Position numbers and translations under genes: made by a program
Part shown: piece by piece, positions 1 to 6,819 of the stretch
Position numbering within the stretch: position 1 is the stretch's first letter
How the letters are laid out: the number at the start of each line of letters is the position of its first letter
The notes under the pieces: model-generated
Seen by the model: the letters and a program-made list of their open reading frames with translations, nothing else
Databases searched by the model: none
Told to the model about the DNA's origin: nothing
Source: DAOTWP01 sp034435675
GTDB taxonomy: Bacteria > Chloroflexota > Anaerolineae > Aggregatilineales > Phototrophicaceae
DNA: 18,479 bases
Assembly: GCA_034435675.1 (NCBI GenBank)
Contig: DAOTWP010000316.1
Span: 1 to 18,479 of the forward strand
Reading direction: 5' to 3'

Positions 1-244
1 TGATCTGACCCGCTACCAGGTGGCGAATGGCTATATGGGGCGCGTGCCGTTGATCAACAGCGGTGGTGCCAGCGGTGAGAACGACTTTGCCGAGGCAGTG
101 CGCACGGCAGTGATCAACAAGCGCGCGGGCGGCGCAGGGCTGATCAGCGGGCGTAAGGCATTCCAGCGCCCAATGGCAGAAGGCGTCAAGCTGCTGAATA
201 CTATTCAGGATGTGTATCTGTGTGAGGATGTCACCATCGCGTAA
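1..244 (+). CDS. Class I fructose-bisphosphate aldolase, C-terminal part (5' end outside window)
   Basis: The reading frame is open from the first bases and ends with TAA at 242-244, giving the last 80 residues. The segment RVPLINSGGASGENDFAEAV followed by INKRAGGAGLISGRKAFQRP and ending DVTIA is recognisable as the C-terminal end of the archaeal-type (class I, Schiff-base) fructose-bisphosphate aldolase found in many Chloroflexota. The enzyme splits fructose 1,6-bisphosphate into glyceraldehyde 3-phosphate and dihydroxyacetone phosphate in cytosolic glycolysis/gluconeogenesis. The SGG and GLISGRKAF stretches belong to the phosphate-binding end of the TIM barrel. The Schiff-base lysine lies upstream of the window, so catalytic competence cannot be judged. 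The gene is followed at once by a strong hairpin and converges on the PA14/SH3 gene. Family assignment is from recognition of the conserved tail. Confidence 0.82.
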   Translation, partial: DLTRYQVANGYMGRVPLINSGGASGENDFAEAVRTAVINKRAGGAGLISGRKAFQRPMAEGVKLLNTIQDVYLCEDVTIA

Positions 245-270
245 GGCGCGTTGCGGCATCAAACCAATGC

Positions 271-298
271 AAGGGGCATACCGGGTGGTGTGCCCCTT
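271..298 (+). terminator. Hairpin terminator after the aldolase gene
   Basis: Arms 271-282 and 287-298 pair over 12 bp (one T-G wobble) around the tetraloop GGGT. The hairpin starts 26 nt after the aldolase stop and is followed by T-rich sequence on the + strand. It lies between two convergent genes (the PA14/SH3 gene ends at 313), so it may end transcription from either side, although the T-rich side favours the aldolase transcript. Confidence 0.75.
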
Positions 299-312
299 TG
301 CGTTTGCCTGTT

Positions 313-1362
313 TTAGCGGATCGGCACGGCGTTGATGTCGCCGCGCACGCTGACGAACGGCGCGTAAATCCAGCCGACCTGCCCTTCGTAGCGCACCTGA
401 TACCAGCGATTTTGCCCGCCCTGTACCGTGCGTCCGATCAGGTCTACTTCTGCGCCCCAGGGCACCTGGGTCAGCGGCGGTTCAACGCGCGTGCTGGGAC
501 GCCGCCGCAGGTTCATGTAGGCGCGCGGCGCGGCGATGACGCCTGTCGCGGGCGCGTTGTCGATCTGGTCGAAGATGCTGCCCTGCTGCGGAATGGCGTT
601 GACATCGCCGGTGACGCTCAGGTAACGCCCCGACGCCCAGCCAACTTCGCCTTCGCCGGTGGTGATCAGATACCACGTGTAGATGCCTTCATCGCTGTTG
701 CGCCCGCTGACCGGGTAGGCAATATCCGGCCGGGCGACGCCCACCAGCGATGCCCCCAGATACGGACCCGTGCGGATTGACAGCCCACGCACATTGACTA
801 CGCTGGCGGTGAATGCCGGTCCGGCAGTCGCGGCGGGTGTGCCGGGCGTGCCGGGAAGCGCCGTCGCCGTGCCAGGCAGGGTTGTGGGCGCGGCGCCCTG
901 CGGGAACCACTCAAAGCGCACCATCGCCGCCGCCGTGTTGTCGAAGTACTCGACGACCAGGGTTTGTGTGCCGCCCATCGTGCGGGTGAACGTGTCGGTG
1001 GTCTGTGACCGCCCGACAAAGCGATCCAGCACCAGCACGCCGTCAATGAACACGCGCGCGCCGTCGTCGGAGGTCAGTTGGAAATCGTAATTCCCCGCGG
1101 TGAAGGTCTGGGTGGAGGTGAAGCGGACGGAAAAGAAGTCTGCGTTCACCGTGCCGGGAATGGGGCTGTTCTGCCCCCAGTCAAAGTTGATGCCGTTCAA
1201 CCCGGTCTGGGTGGCAACAATCGCGCCAGTCAGATCCGCCGTGTTGTAGTACTGCGCGGTCCAGTTGACGCCAAATTCTGCCTGCACAGATGCCACCGGC
1301 AGCAGTGCCAGCAGCAGCAGCACGCCCATGAACAGGAGGGATAGTCTTTGTCTAACGGTCAT
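313..1362 (-). CDS. Secreted PA14-domain protein with two C-terminal SH3 domains
   Basis: A 349-aa protein. The ATG at 1362 is preferred over the in-frame start 20 codons upstream because it begins a clean signal peptide (MTVRQRLSLLF, hydrophobic core, VQA|E cleavage near residue 28) and has a purine-rich AGAGAG ribosome site upstream. Residues about 29-155 form a PA14-like beta-sandwich (YDFQLTSDDGARVFIDGVLV is the hallmark core), a fold often used to bind carbohydrate. A Pro/Gly/Thr/Ala linker follows (about 155-180). Two bacterial SH3 repeats then occupy about 185-255 and 275-345, each with an RxRPSxxxxxxxxVPxGxxxxxxGR-like layout and a GWxxxxxVSVxGDxNAxP end. SH3 domains of this type bind cell-wall or envelope polymers. 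The protein is probably exported and surface-attached. No catalytic residue is seen. The specific ligand is unknown. Confidence 0.85.
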   Translation of the reverse strand: MTVRQRLSLLFMGVLLLLALLPVASVQAEFGVNWTAQYYNTADLTGAIVATQTGLNGINFDWGQNSPIPGTVNADFFSVRFTSTQTFTAGNYDFQLTSDDGARVFIDGVLVLDRFVGRSQTTDTFTRTMGGTQTLVVEYFDNTAAAMVRFEWFPQGAAPTTLPGTATALPGTPGTPAATAGPAFTASVVNVRGLSIRTGPYLGASLVGVARPDIAYPVSGRNSDEGIYTWYLITTGEGEVGWASGRYLSVTGDVNAIPQQGSIFDQIDNAPATGVIAAPRAYMNLRRRPSTRVEPPLTQVPWGAEVDLIGRTVQGGQNRWYQVRYEGQVGWIYAPFVSVRGDINAVPIR

Positions 1363-1401
1363 AACAACACTCTCTGGATAAATGCCAGCCGTTCTGACTT
1401 T

Positions 1402-1407
1402 ATTATA
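1402..1407 (-). promoter_or_regulatory. Putative -10 box for the PA14/SH3 gene
   Basis: A perfect TATAAT reads on the minus strand 40 nt upstream of the ATG at 1362. No good -35 is seen at 16-18 bp, so the call rests on the -10 match and its position. Confidence 0.4.
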
Positions 1408-1520
1408 CACAGCCAGCGGCAAGCGCGCAGGTGACCGGTGTACCGGTAGCAGGTGATCATGTGATTTTTAGCAGGTTGCCTGCCGACTAACCTTAAGGAA
1501 ACAGCTTTCACGCCGCAAGC

Positions 1521-1526
1521 TATAAT
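1521..1526 (+). promoter_or_regulatory. Putative -10 box for the NYN gene
   Basis: A perfect TATAAT in a divergent intergenic region, 90 nt before the NYN-gene ATG. The hexamer 17 bp upstream (GAAACA) is a weak -35 match. It would give a leader of about 80 nt. Confidence 0.4.
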
Positions 1527-1615
1527 GGAAATAGCTTGATCCATGCTGAAAGGCGGGGCGCCCTGTTTTGCCTTCGCTGGTCACAGCATTGCTAAAACTG
1601 AGGTGGATTGTCTTG

Positions 1616-2653
1616 ATGTCAAAAGTCGCGCTGTTGATCGATGCCGAAAATATCTCCCACCGAGACTTGCCCTCGATTCTTGAGGCGGTACCCCGTTTTG
1701 GGGAGTTGATTCTGGGTGCTGTCTATGGGGATTGGAATCGACCTGATTTGGAGAAGTGGCAGCAGGCTGCGACAGCAAACGAGTTTCATGTTCGTCACCA
1801 AACCAGTGCTGCAAAATCGAAAAATGCGTCCGATATGAAGCTGATTATGGATGCGATGGAAGTACTCTATCGCACACCGGCTGAGGTGTTTTGCCTGGCA
1901 AGCAATGATGCGGACTATGTGGCGCTCTGTGAGAAGCTTAACAGTGCCGGTAAACAGGTCATCGGTTTGGGATACAAACATGCTGCCGAGACGCTGATTC
2001 GTGCCTGTGACCAGTATGTGTTTATTGGACACGGGGAACCTCCGCTTCAGGCTGCTGCTGTGCCTGTGAGTCAGCCTGTTGTTCAGCCTGTCGTTTCAGC
2101 CAATGGTGCAGCGAAGGGAACCAGCAACGGGAAGCCGCCACAGCCAGCATCGCAACCCGCGCCAGCACAACCTGCGCCGCCAACACCTGCTGATTTGCGC
2201 GCCCTGCGAAAACTGGTCAGGGAATCATTTGCTAAAACTTCACAGGATGCCGATGGTTGGCTGCTTCTTGCAGCACTTGGATCAGCACTGCGTCAGCTAC
2301 AGCCAGACTTTCAGGCAAGCAGCTATGGCAGCCGGACGCTGTACGGGCTGCTGGAAACCCTGCCTGATACGGTTGAACTGCGTGATGTGAATGGGGTCCG
2401 TTCGACGCGGCTGAGATACGATCCTGCTGCTGCTATGCGCAGGTTGGTCGCGCAGGCATTTGCCACCGCCCCACACGATGTTGACGGATGGGTATCTCTT
2501 TCTGCGCTGGGGTCAGCGCTGCGTCAGGTAAAGCCGGGTTTCTCGTCAAAAAATTACGGACATGCGACGCTGTCAAAGCTGCTGCAAAATCATGCTGATC
2601 TTGTGGAACTGCGCAACAAGGGCACGGTTAAATCCGCGCGTCTGAAAAAATAA
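1616..2653 (+). CDS. NYN-domain (PIN-like, LabA/DUF88) protein with two LOTUS/OST-HTH domains
   Basis: A 345-aa protein. ATG at 1616 is chosen over an upstream in-frame TTG because the family begins at VALLIDAENIS and GAGGTGG lies 9 nt upstream. Residues 1-140 are a NYN ribonuclease-like domain: acidic positions D9 (LLIDAEN), D73/D79 (ASDMKLIMDAM) and D98/D100 (ASNDADY) match the metal-binding acids of PIN-like nucleases. A Gln/Pro/Ala linker (about 140-195) leads to two tandem LOTUS (OST-HTH) domains (about 195-268 and 275-345). These are clearly internal duplicates of one another, sharing DxDGWxxLxALGSALRQ. LOTUS domains bind RNA, including G-rich or structured RNA. The likely role is RNA cleavage or RNA regulation in the cytosol; substrate unknown. 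Bacterial NYN-LOTUS fusions are an established architecture. No neighbour suggests a partner. Confidence 0.88.
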   Translation: MSKVALLIDAENISHRDLPSILEAVPRFGELILGAVYGDWNRPDLEKWQQAATANEFHVRHQTSAAKSKNASDMKLIMDAMEVLYRTPAEVFCLASNDADYVALCEKLNSAGKQVIGLGYKHAAETLIRACDQYVFIGHGEPPLQAAAVPVSQPVVQPVVSANGAAKGTSNGKPPQPASQPAPAQPAPPTPADLRALRKLVRESFAKTSQDADGWLLLAALGSALRQLQPDFQASSYGSRTLYGLLETLPDTVELRDVNGVRSTRLRYDPAAAMRRLVAQAFATAPHDVDGWVSLSALGSALRQVKPGFSSKNYGHATLSKLLQNHADLVELRNKGTVKSARLKK

Positions 2654-3063
2654 CCGGGCGGGGTCTACAGCAGGTGCAGCCGCCGTGCCCGTTCCAGCGC
2701 GCCCAGCAGGTCGCGTTGGGCAGCGGCAGCAGCACGCCAGGCTGTACCAAGCCAGCCACCGTGCCATTGCCCGGTGTACCTCGGTAGGGTTGAAGCAGGC
2801 TTCAACTTTGCAAAATACGTTGTCTGATTAAATTGTTAACCCCCACAAGAAGCTGGCGGAAAATCCTGCCACCGCTGCCTTTGTAGGCAAGGGTCTCAGC
2901 CTACGCAAGAAATCACACAGATGCATCCGACAGCCGCTGATGACACTTGACCCGATTTTGTCATGATTTTGTCAAGACACCTGTCTATTCCGATCAGAAA
3001 TAGCGCCGAGATGAAAGTATCCTTAAAGCAGTGTAAAAGTGCGCTTTATAAGGAGACTAAGTT
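2654..3063. other. 410-bp intergenic region ahead of AOR: gene remnant, palindromic repeats, leader
   Basis: No intact gene. From 2665 to about 2780 the minus strand carries GC-rich, coding-like sequence ending in a TAG, possibly the eroded 3' end of a lost gene. Positions 2781-2806 hold a copy of a dispersed repeat with a 7-bp hairpin (arms 2789-2795 and 2800-2806). Positions 2883-2904 hold a smaller inverted repeat (GTAGGC and GCCTAC arms). The last 110 bp are AT-richer and hold a direct repeat (2954-2974) and the AOR ribosome site (AAGGAG, 3050-3055). Confidence 0.6.
2954..2974 (+). promoter_or_regulatory. Tandem direct repeat upstream of AOR, candidate regulator or -35 site
   Basis: The 10-mer GATTTTGTCA occurs at 2954-2963 and again at 2965-2974, an 11-bp period that puts both copies on one face of the helix. 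Each copy contains TTGTCA, a five-of-six match to a sigma-70 -35 box. No convincing -10 box is seen at 16-18 bp. It lies 90-110 bp before the AOR ATG. Confidence 0.4.
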
Positions 3064-4878
3064 ATGGCATTGGGTGGTTACGCGCATCATGTTGGAAGAG
3101 TAAACCTTACCACAAAAACGATTGGCTATGAGGATATTCCGGAGGAATGGGCGCGCAAATATGTTGGGGCACGCGGGCTGGGTGTGCGCTACTGCCTCGA
3201 AGCTGGTCCCCAGGTGGATCCGCTCGGTCCTGAAAACCTGCTCTGCTTCATGAATGGTCCGCTGACCGGCACGCGCGTCAACATGAGCGGGCGCATGGCA
3301 ATTGTCACCAAGAGTCCCCTGACCGGCACGATCACGGACAGCCATCACGGTGGGTGGTCGGCGGCGCGGCTGCGCTGGGCAGGTTTCGATGGGCTGCTCT
3401 TTGAGGGGCGCGCGGATAAACCCGTGTATGCCTATATCGCCAATGGCACGGTTGAACTGCGCGATGCCAGCGACCTGTGGGGCAAGACGATTCACGAAAC
3501 GGTCAAGATTTTGCAGGAGCGCTACGGCAAGGACGACCTCAGCGTGATCGCAATCGGTCCCGCTGGCGAAAATCAGGTGCGCTTTGCGGCATGGGTCAAC
3601 GAGAATGACCGCGCCTCTGGACGCGGCGGCACCGGCGGTGTCGGCGGCAGCAAGAACCTCAAGGCTGTGGTCATCAAGGCAAAGAATGACTATCCCAAAC
3701 CGGCGAACCCGACAGCGTTCAAAGCCGCGCACGACAAAGCGCTGGCGACGATCATGGACGAAAAGAACATCACCTCGCCGCGCAAGGGCGGGCTGAGCGT
3801 CTACGGCACGAACGTGCTGATGAACATCACCAGCAACATGGGCGCGCTGCCCACCCGCAACAGCCAGCTCACCTCGTTTGGCGAAAGCGCCGAACTGCTC
3901 AGCGGCGAATATGTCAAAGAGCATATTCTGGTCAACGACCCGACCTGCCATGCCTGCCCGGTAGCGTGCAAGAAGGAAGTCGAAATCAAAGAAGGTCCCT
4001 ACCAGGTACGCATGGAAAGTGTCGAATACGAGTCGGCATGGGCATTCGGCGCACACAGCGGCAACGACAATATCGCCTCGGTCGCCTTCATGATTGACCA
4101 GTGCAACGACTACGGCATGGACACGATCGAAATGGGCAACGTGCTGGCGACCTACATGGAAGTCAGCGAAAAGGGCTGGAACGGCAAGGAACCGCTGCAC
4201 TGGGGCGACCACGCCAAAATGGTCGAACTGGTCAGGAAGACCGCCCTGCGCGAAGGCGTCGGCGATGTCCTCGCGGAAGGCGTGCTGCGGGTTGCCACCA
4301 AATACGGACACCCGGAGATCGCGATGGTCGCGCGCGGGCAGTCGATTCCCGCCTATGACCCGCGTGGCATCAAGGGCATGGGGCTGGGCTATGCCACCAG
4401 CAATCGCGGCGCGTGCCACCTGCGCGGCTACTCCCCCGCGAGTGAGCTGGCGCTGATCGGTCTCAAGACGGACCCGCTGGAATGGAAAGGCAAGGGCGAA
4501 CTGCTCAAGCTGCTGCAAGACCTGCACGCCTTCAGCGACTCGCTCGATCTGTGCAAGTTCAGCGCTTTTGCCGAAGGCGCGGAAGAATATGCCGAACAGT
4601 ACGCGGCAGTGCTGGGTCTGGACTCGTTCACGGTTGAGGACGTGCTGATCACCGGCGAACGGATCTACAATCTGGAACGCTACTACAACCAGCTTGCCGG
4701 CGAGCAGCCGGGCAGCGACCAACTGCCCAGACGCTTTACCCATGAACCCAGCACCATGCAGGGTTCGAAAGGGCATGTCTGCGAACTGGACAAGATGCTC
4801 GAAGAATACTATGCCCTGCGGGGTTGGGAAAACGGCGTTGCGCCGGACTCCAAACTGAAGGCGCTGGGTATTCTGTAG
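3064..4878 (+). CDS. aor: Tungsten-containing aldehyde:ferredoxin oxidoreductase (AOR family)
   Basis: A 604-aa protein of full family length. ATG 3064 has AAGGAG 8 nt upstream. AOR-family enzymes use a bis-tungstopterin and a [4Fe-4S] cluster to oxidise aldehydes to carboxylic acids (or the reverse) in the cytosol, with ferredoxin as usual electron partner. The N-terminal domain shows ARGLGVRYCLEAG and MNGPLTGTRVNMSGR; the pterin-binding GRGGTGGVGGSKNLKAVV sits near residues 185-202. Cluster ligands C295, C298 and C302 (CHACPVAC) and the distal C497 (DLCKF) are all present. The closest subfamily (AOR, FOR, GAPOR, WOR or BamB-like) cannot be fixed by eye, so the substrate is open. The tungstate importer, MoaD and MoeA genes nearby support tungsten as the metal. 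It converges on the moaD pair, with a shared terminator between them. Confidence 0.93.
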   Translation: MALGGYAHHVGRVNLTTKTIGYEDIPEEWARKYVGARGLGVRYCLEAGPQVDPLGPENLLCFMNGPLTGTRVNMSGRMAIVTKSPLTGTITDSHHGGWSAARLRWAGFDGLLFEGRADKPVYAYIANGTVELRDASDLWGKTIHETVKILQERYGKDDLSVIAIGPAGENQVRFAAWVNENDRASGRGGTGGVGGSKNLKAVVIKAKNDYPKPANPTAFKAAHDKALATIMDEKNITSPRKGGLSVYGTNVLMNITSNMGALPTRNSQLTSFGESAELLSGEYVKEHILVNDPTCHACPVACKKEVEIKEGPYQVRMESVEYESAWAFGAHSGNDNIASVAFMIDQCNDYGMDTIEMGNVLATYMEVSEKGWNGKEPLHWGDHAKMVELVRKTALREGVGDVLAEGVLRVATKYGHPEIAMVARGQSIPAYDPRGIKGMGLGYATSNRGACHLRGYSPASELALIGLKTDPLEWKGKGELLKLLQDLHAFSDSLDLCKFSAFAEGAEEYAEQYAAVLGLDSFTVEDVLITGERIYNLERYYNQLAGEQPGSDQLPRRFTHEPSTMQGSKGHVCELDKMLEEYYALRGWENGVAPDSKLKALGIL

Positions 4879-4908
4879 GCGACTGACTGCAATACGGGTT
4901 AAAACTGG

Positions 4909-4943
4909 CAGGGGACAGAGCGCGGTTGTGCGTCTGTCCCCTG
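4909..4943. terminator. Bidirectional terminator between AOR and the 84-aa gene
   Basis: Arms 4909-4919 and 4933-4943 form a perfect 11-bp stem, extended by 3 bp after a bulged G (CGC at 4921-4923 with GCG at 4930-4932). On the + strand it is followed by TTGTTT; on the - strand by CCAGTTTT. It starts 31 nt after the AOR stop and 5 nt after the stop of the opposing gene. Confidence 0.82.
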
Positions 4944-4947
4944 TTGT

Positions 4948-5202
4948 TTAGCCACCCCCGCGCATGGTGCGGCGGCGCATCAGCCCGTGTACCGGTTCCA
5001 CAGCGGCAGCGTCTCCTTCGATCACCAGCAGATCACGCGGCACGCTGATGACCCCTACGCGCCCCGGCTCAAGCTCAATCAGCCGGGCGGACCAGCCCTG
5101 CCCGGCGACACTGCGGCTGCCGGTCTGCTCCCCGCCCGCTTCCAACAGATAGCTCATCAGGCGGTCAAGGCGCAGATTGCACAATTCCATTTCGATGCGC
5201 AC
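4948..5202 (-). CDS. 84-aa protein resembling the MoaD-related C-terminal (DUF1952-like) domain
   Basis: The GTG start at 5202 is 5 nt after the moaD stop and has a G-run ahead of it; the first in-frame ATG, four codons later, lacks a ribosome site. The pattern LDRLMSYLLEAGG, then a beta-rich middle with RLIELEPGRVGVISVPRDLL, then VIEGDAAAVEP, resembles what I recall of the C-terminal domain fused after MoaD in a Thermus thermophilus MoaD-related protein (DUF1952). Here it is a separate gene translated with moaD. The function of that domain is not established to my knowledge. The protein itself ends RRRTMRGGG, so like MoaD it finishes in glycines, which may be chance. Its position suggests a role in pterin sulfur transfer or AOR maturation. 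No Cys cluster or catalytic motif is seen. The homology is from memory and unverified. Confidence 0.7.
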   Translation of the reverse strand: MRIEMELCNLRLDRLMSYLLEAGGEQTGSRSVAGQGWSARLIELEPGRVGVISVPRDLLVIEGDAAAVEPVHGLMRRRTMRGGG

Positions 5203-5207
5203 AGGCT

Positions 5208-5492
5208 TTAGCCCCCCGCCGAGGGCGGCACCAGCACAATCTCGTCGTCGTCGTCAACTGGCGTGTCCAGCCCTTGCAGCCACATAATATTGCGCCCATC
5301 CACGAGGATATGCACCAGCCCGGTGAGTTCGCCATCTTCGCCCATAATTTCGCGGCACAGTGCCGGGTGAACCCCCCCGATAGATTGCAGCAGTTCGCGC
5401 ACCGTCTGCGGGCGTTCAAACGGAATCGTCAAATCCTTGCGCCCAACAATATCCCGTAAGGTCGAAAATAACTTGAGTCTTTTTTCTGCCAT
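5208..5492 (-). CDS. moaD: MoaD/ThiS-family sulfur carrier (molybdopterin synthase small subunit)
   Basis: A 94-aa ubiquitin-fold protein. ATG 5492 (MAEKRLKLFSTLRD) follows GAGGGG at a good distance and fits family length better than the start seven codons upstream. Typical features are a first strand with F-x-x-L-R, VRELLQSIGG in the helix, VHILVDGRNI in the third strand, DDDDEIVLVPPSAGG at the end, and the mandatory C-terminal Gly-Gly. In the known pathway the C-terminal glycine is adenylated by MoeB, converted to a thiocarboxylate, and donates sulfur to cyclic pyranopterin monophosphate with MoaE. No moaE or moeB lies in the window. A MoaD next to an AOR is a common arrangement and suggests a dedicated carrier for tungstopterin. 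It is co-directional with the 84-aa gene, only 5 nt apart, and is preceded by a long structured leader. Confidence 0.88.
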   Translation of the reverse strand: MAEKRLKLFSTLRDIVGRKDLTIPFERPQTVRELLQSIGGVHPALCREIMGEDGELTGLVHILVDGRNIMWLQGLDTPVDDDDEIVLVPPSAGG

Positions 5493-5534
5493 TGTTAGCC
5501 CCTCAAAATACACTAAGCGGGCGGCACGGAGACC

Positions 5535-5612
5535 GTCCCCTACATCAGGCGTCCTCTAAATTGGTTTATCCATTAGAACCTGTCCGTAAACCGGTCTTCC
5601 TGAACAGGGGAC
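5535..5612. repeat. Nested inverted repeat in the moaD leader
   Basis: Three concentric pairings are visible: GTCCCCT (5535-5541) with AGGGGAC (5606-5612), TCAGG (5545-5549) with CCTGA (5599-5603), and GGTTTA (5563-5568) with TAAACC (5587-5592). It lies 43 nt ahead of the moaD ATG on the minus strand and could form a stem in the moaD mRNA leader. Confidence 0.5.
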
Positions 5613-5630
5613 GATGCAGGTTTTCAAAAT

Positions 5631-5755
5631 AATACGGAGTTTAGGCGGACATGCACTGCGTTTAGTCCTCTCCTACGAACCGTAGGCTGTGCAGGGTGCG
5701 GACTAAGGGTGCCTGCGCCCGCTGAGCGAAGCCGTCCGCCCTGCTTCTCCGTATT
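5631..5755. other. Five-helix structured element upstream of moaD (structured RNA or MITE-like)
   Basis: The 125-nt segment is closed by AATACGGAG (5631-5639) with CTCCGTATT (5747-5755). Inside it are GGCGGAC (5644-5650) with GTCCGCC (5734-5740), TTAGTCC (5662-5668) with GGACTAA (5700-5706), a 6-bp hairpin CCTACG/CGTAGG (5672-5686), and a hairpin 5707-5720. The helices nest without conflict. The position, about 140 nt ahead of moaD on the minus strand, is where a molybdenum/tungsten-cofactor riboswitch could lie, but I cannot match the known Moco consensus by eye. A palindromic mobile element is the main alternative, because the outer arms are also good terminal inverted repeats. Confidence 0.5.
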
Positions 5756-5912
5756 TAATCGTCAAACAGCATAATCCTCTTGTCCGGGTTTTCGGATAGA
5801 TCCTAATTGACTGCGATCCTGCAATAGTCAGTATAGCGCAAATATCAGCACACGCAGCAGCCCGCATCAGGGTCACCGCATGAACAATCTGCCGAGGCGC
5901 GAAAAAGGTCAT

Positions 5913-5961
5913 TAGGGACACGCGCGTGTCCGCTGCCCGCACGCCCGATGCGGCGTCCCTA
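5913..5961. repeat. GTAGGGAC-type palindromic repeat
   Basis: Outer arms TAGGGAC (5913-5919) and GTCCCTA (5955-5961) enclose a perfect 16-bp palindrome, GGACACGCGCGTGTCC (5916-5931), and a CCGCA/TGCGG stem. It resembles the other GTAGGG...CCCTAC repeats in this window. Confidence 0.5.
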
Positions 5962-6087
5962 CAGGTCTATTTCAAACCATTTGGACACGCAGATAGATTT
6001 CGATGCCATCCCCCCGCAGTCCGCGTGCTGGCTGGATGCAGGACAATGGCAGCGGTTGGCAGCAGCGCAGCGTTCCTGCGGCAGCGA

Positions 6088-6819
6088 TCAATAGATCAGC
6101 GTGCCGCGCACAAACGCCTGCGTGCGGGGGTCAGTCGGGGCATCAAAAAACGTCTGCGTATCGGCAATCTCAACCAGTTGACTATCGTAAAACAGGGCGA
6201 TACGGTCTGCCAGCCGCCGCGCCTGAAAGATATTGTGCGTAACGATGACAATCGTCAAAGCCGTTTCGCGCTGCTGCTCACGCAGGAATTCCTCAATCAG
6301 CGCGATATTCTGCGGGTCAAGATTCGCCGTCGGTTCATCGAGCAGCAGCACACGCGGCTGGAGCACCATCGCCCGTGCCAGCGACACGCGCTGAATTTCC
6401 CCGCCGGAGAGCGTGCGCGGGCGGGCATGTGCCAGTCGTTCCAGTTTAAGCTGCTTCAACATCTGTTCCACGCGCGCGTCATCCCGGCACCCGCGCAGGC
6501 GCAGCCCATAATCCACATTGGCGCGCACACTGCGCGACAGCAGCAGCGGGCGCTGAAACGAGATGGCGATCTGGCGGCGCGTCTCGATGCTGGCGGAATG
6601 CACCGTGATAGGCGGGGCGTGATCCAGATGCAGCGCGACCTGCCCCGCGCTGGGTGCTTCGAGCAGCGCCAGCAGGCGCAGCAGCGTGCTTTTGCCCGCG
6701 CCGCTGGGACCGACAATCGCCAGCACTTCGCCGTTATGAATCTGCATTGCCGGGACGTGCAGCACCTCGCGCGCGCCGTAACGTTTGTGCACCTGCTGTA
6801 ATTCGTATAAAGGCTTCAT
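6088..6819 (-). CDS. tupC: Tungstate ABC transporter, ATP-binding protein
   Basis: A 243-aa cytosolic ATPase that powers oxyanion import through TupB. All motifs are intact: Walker A GPSGAGKST (37-45), Q-loop Q89, signature LSGGEIQR (137-144), Walker B VLLLDE (157-162), D-loop NLD and switch H195 (THN). There is no C-terminal Mop/TOBE extension of the ModC kind, and the length matches TupC rather than ModC (about 350 aa). Its ATG overlaps the tupB stop by 4 nt (ATGA), so the two are translationally coupled. Tungstate rather than molybdate or sulfate is inferred from the adjacent TupA-type binding protein and the AOR gene. It is the last gene of its group; no strong terminator follows, only the structured gap to moaD. 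Confidence 0.9.
   Translation of the reverse strand: MKPLYELQQVHKRYGAREVLHVPAMQIHNGEVLAIVGPSGAGKSTLLRLLALLEAPSAGQVALHLDHAPPITVHSASIETRRQIAISFQRPLLLSRSVRANVDYGLRLRGCRDDARVEQMLKQLKLERLAHARPRTLSGGEIQRVSLARAMVLQPRVLLLDEPTANLDPQNIALIEEFLREQQRETALTIVIVTHNIFQARRLADRIALFYDSQLVEIADTQTFFDAPTDPRTQAFVRGTLIY

Larger units (their letters stand above)
5493..6087. other. 595-bp gene-free region between tupC and moaD, rich in inverted repeats
   Basis: No supported gene. Reading toward moaD on the minus strand it holds a GTAGGGAC-type palindromic repeat (5913-5961), one copy of the recurring TAATCC-CTTGTCC motif (5772-5785), a five-helix element (5631-5755) and a second nested stem (5535-5612). The weak open frames here overlap these palindromes and lack ribosome sites or recognisable protein features. 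Confidence 0.6.

Noticed and set aside
3046..4776. Long open frame (576 codons) on the minus strand opposite AOR
   Set aside because: It is antisense to a clear AOR gene, has no recognisable motif, and arises from GC-rich codon bias. The AOR frame has all cluster ligands and a good ribosome site.
5703..5942. 79-codon frame on the minus strand between tupC and moaD
   Set aside because: It overlaps the palindromic element and repeat, has no ribosome site and no recognisable protein features.
5964..6025. Tiny minus-strand frame after a G-run (MASKSICVSKWFEIDL)
   Set aside because: Only 16 residues, ends in a dispersed repeat, and the G-run before it is part of a generally G-rich stretch. Not supportable as a gene.
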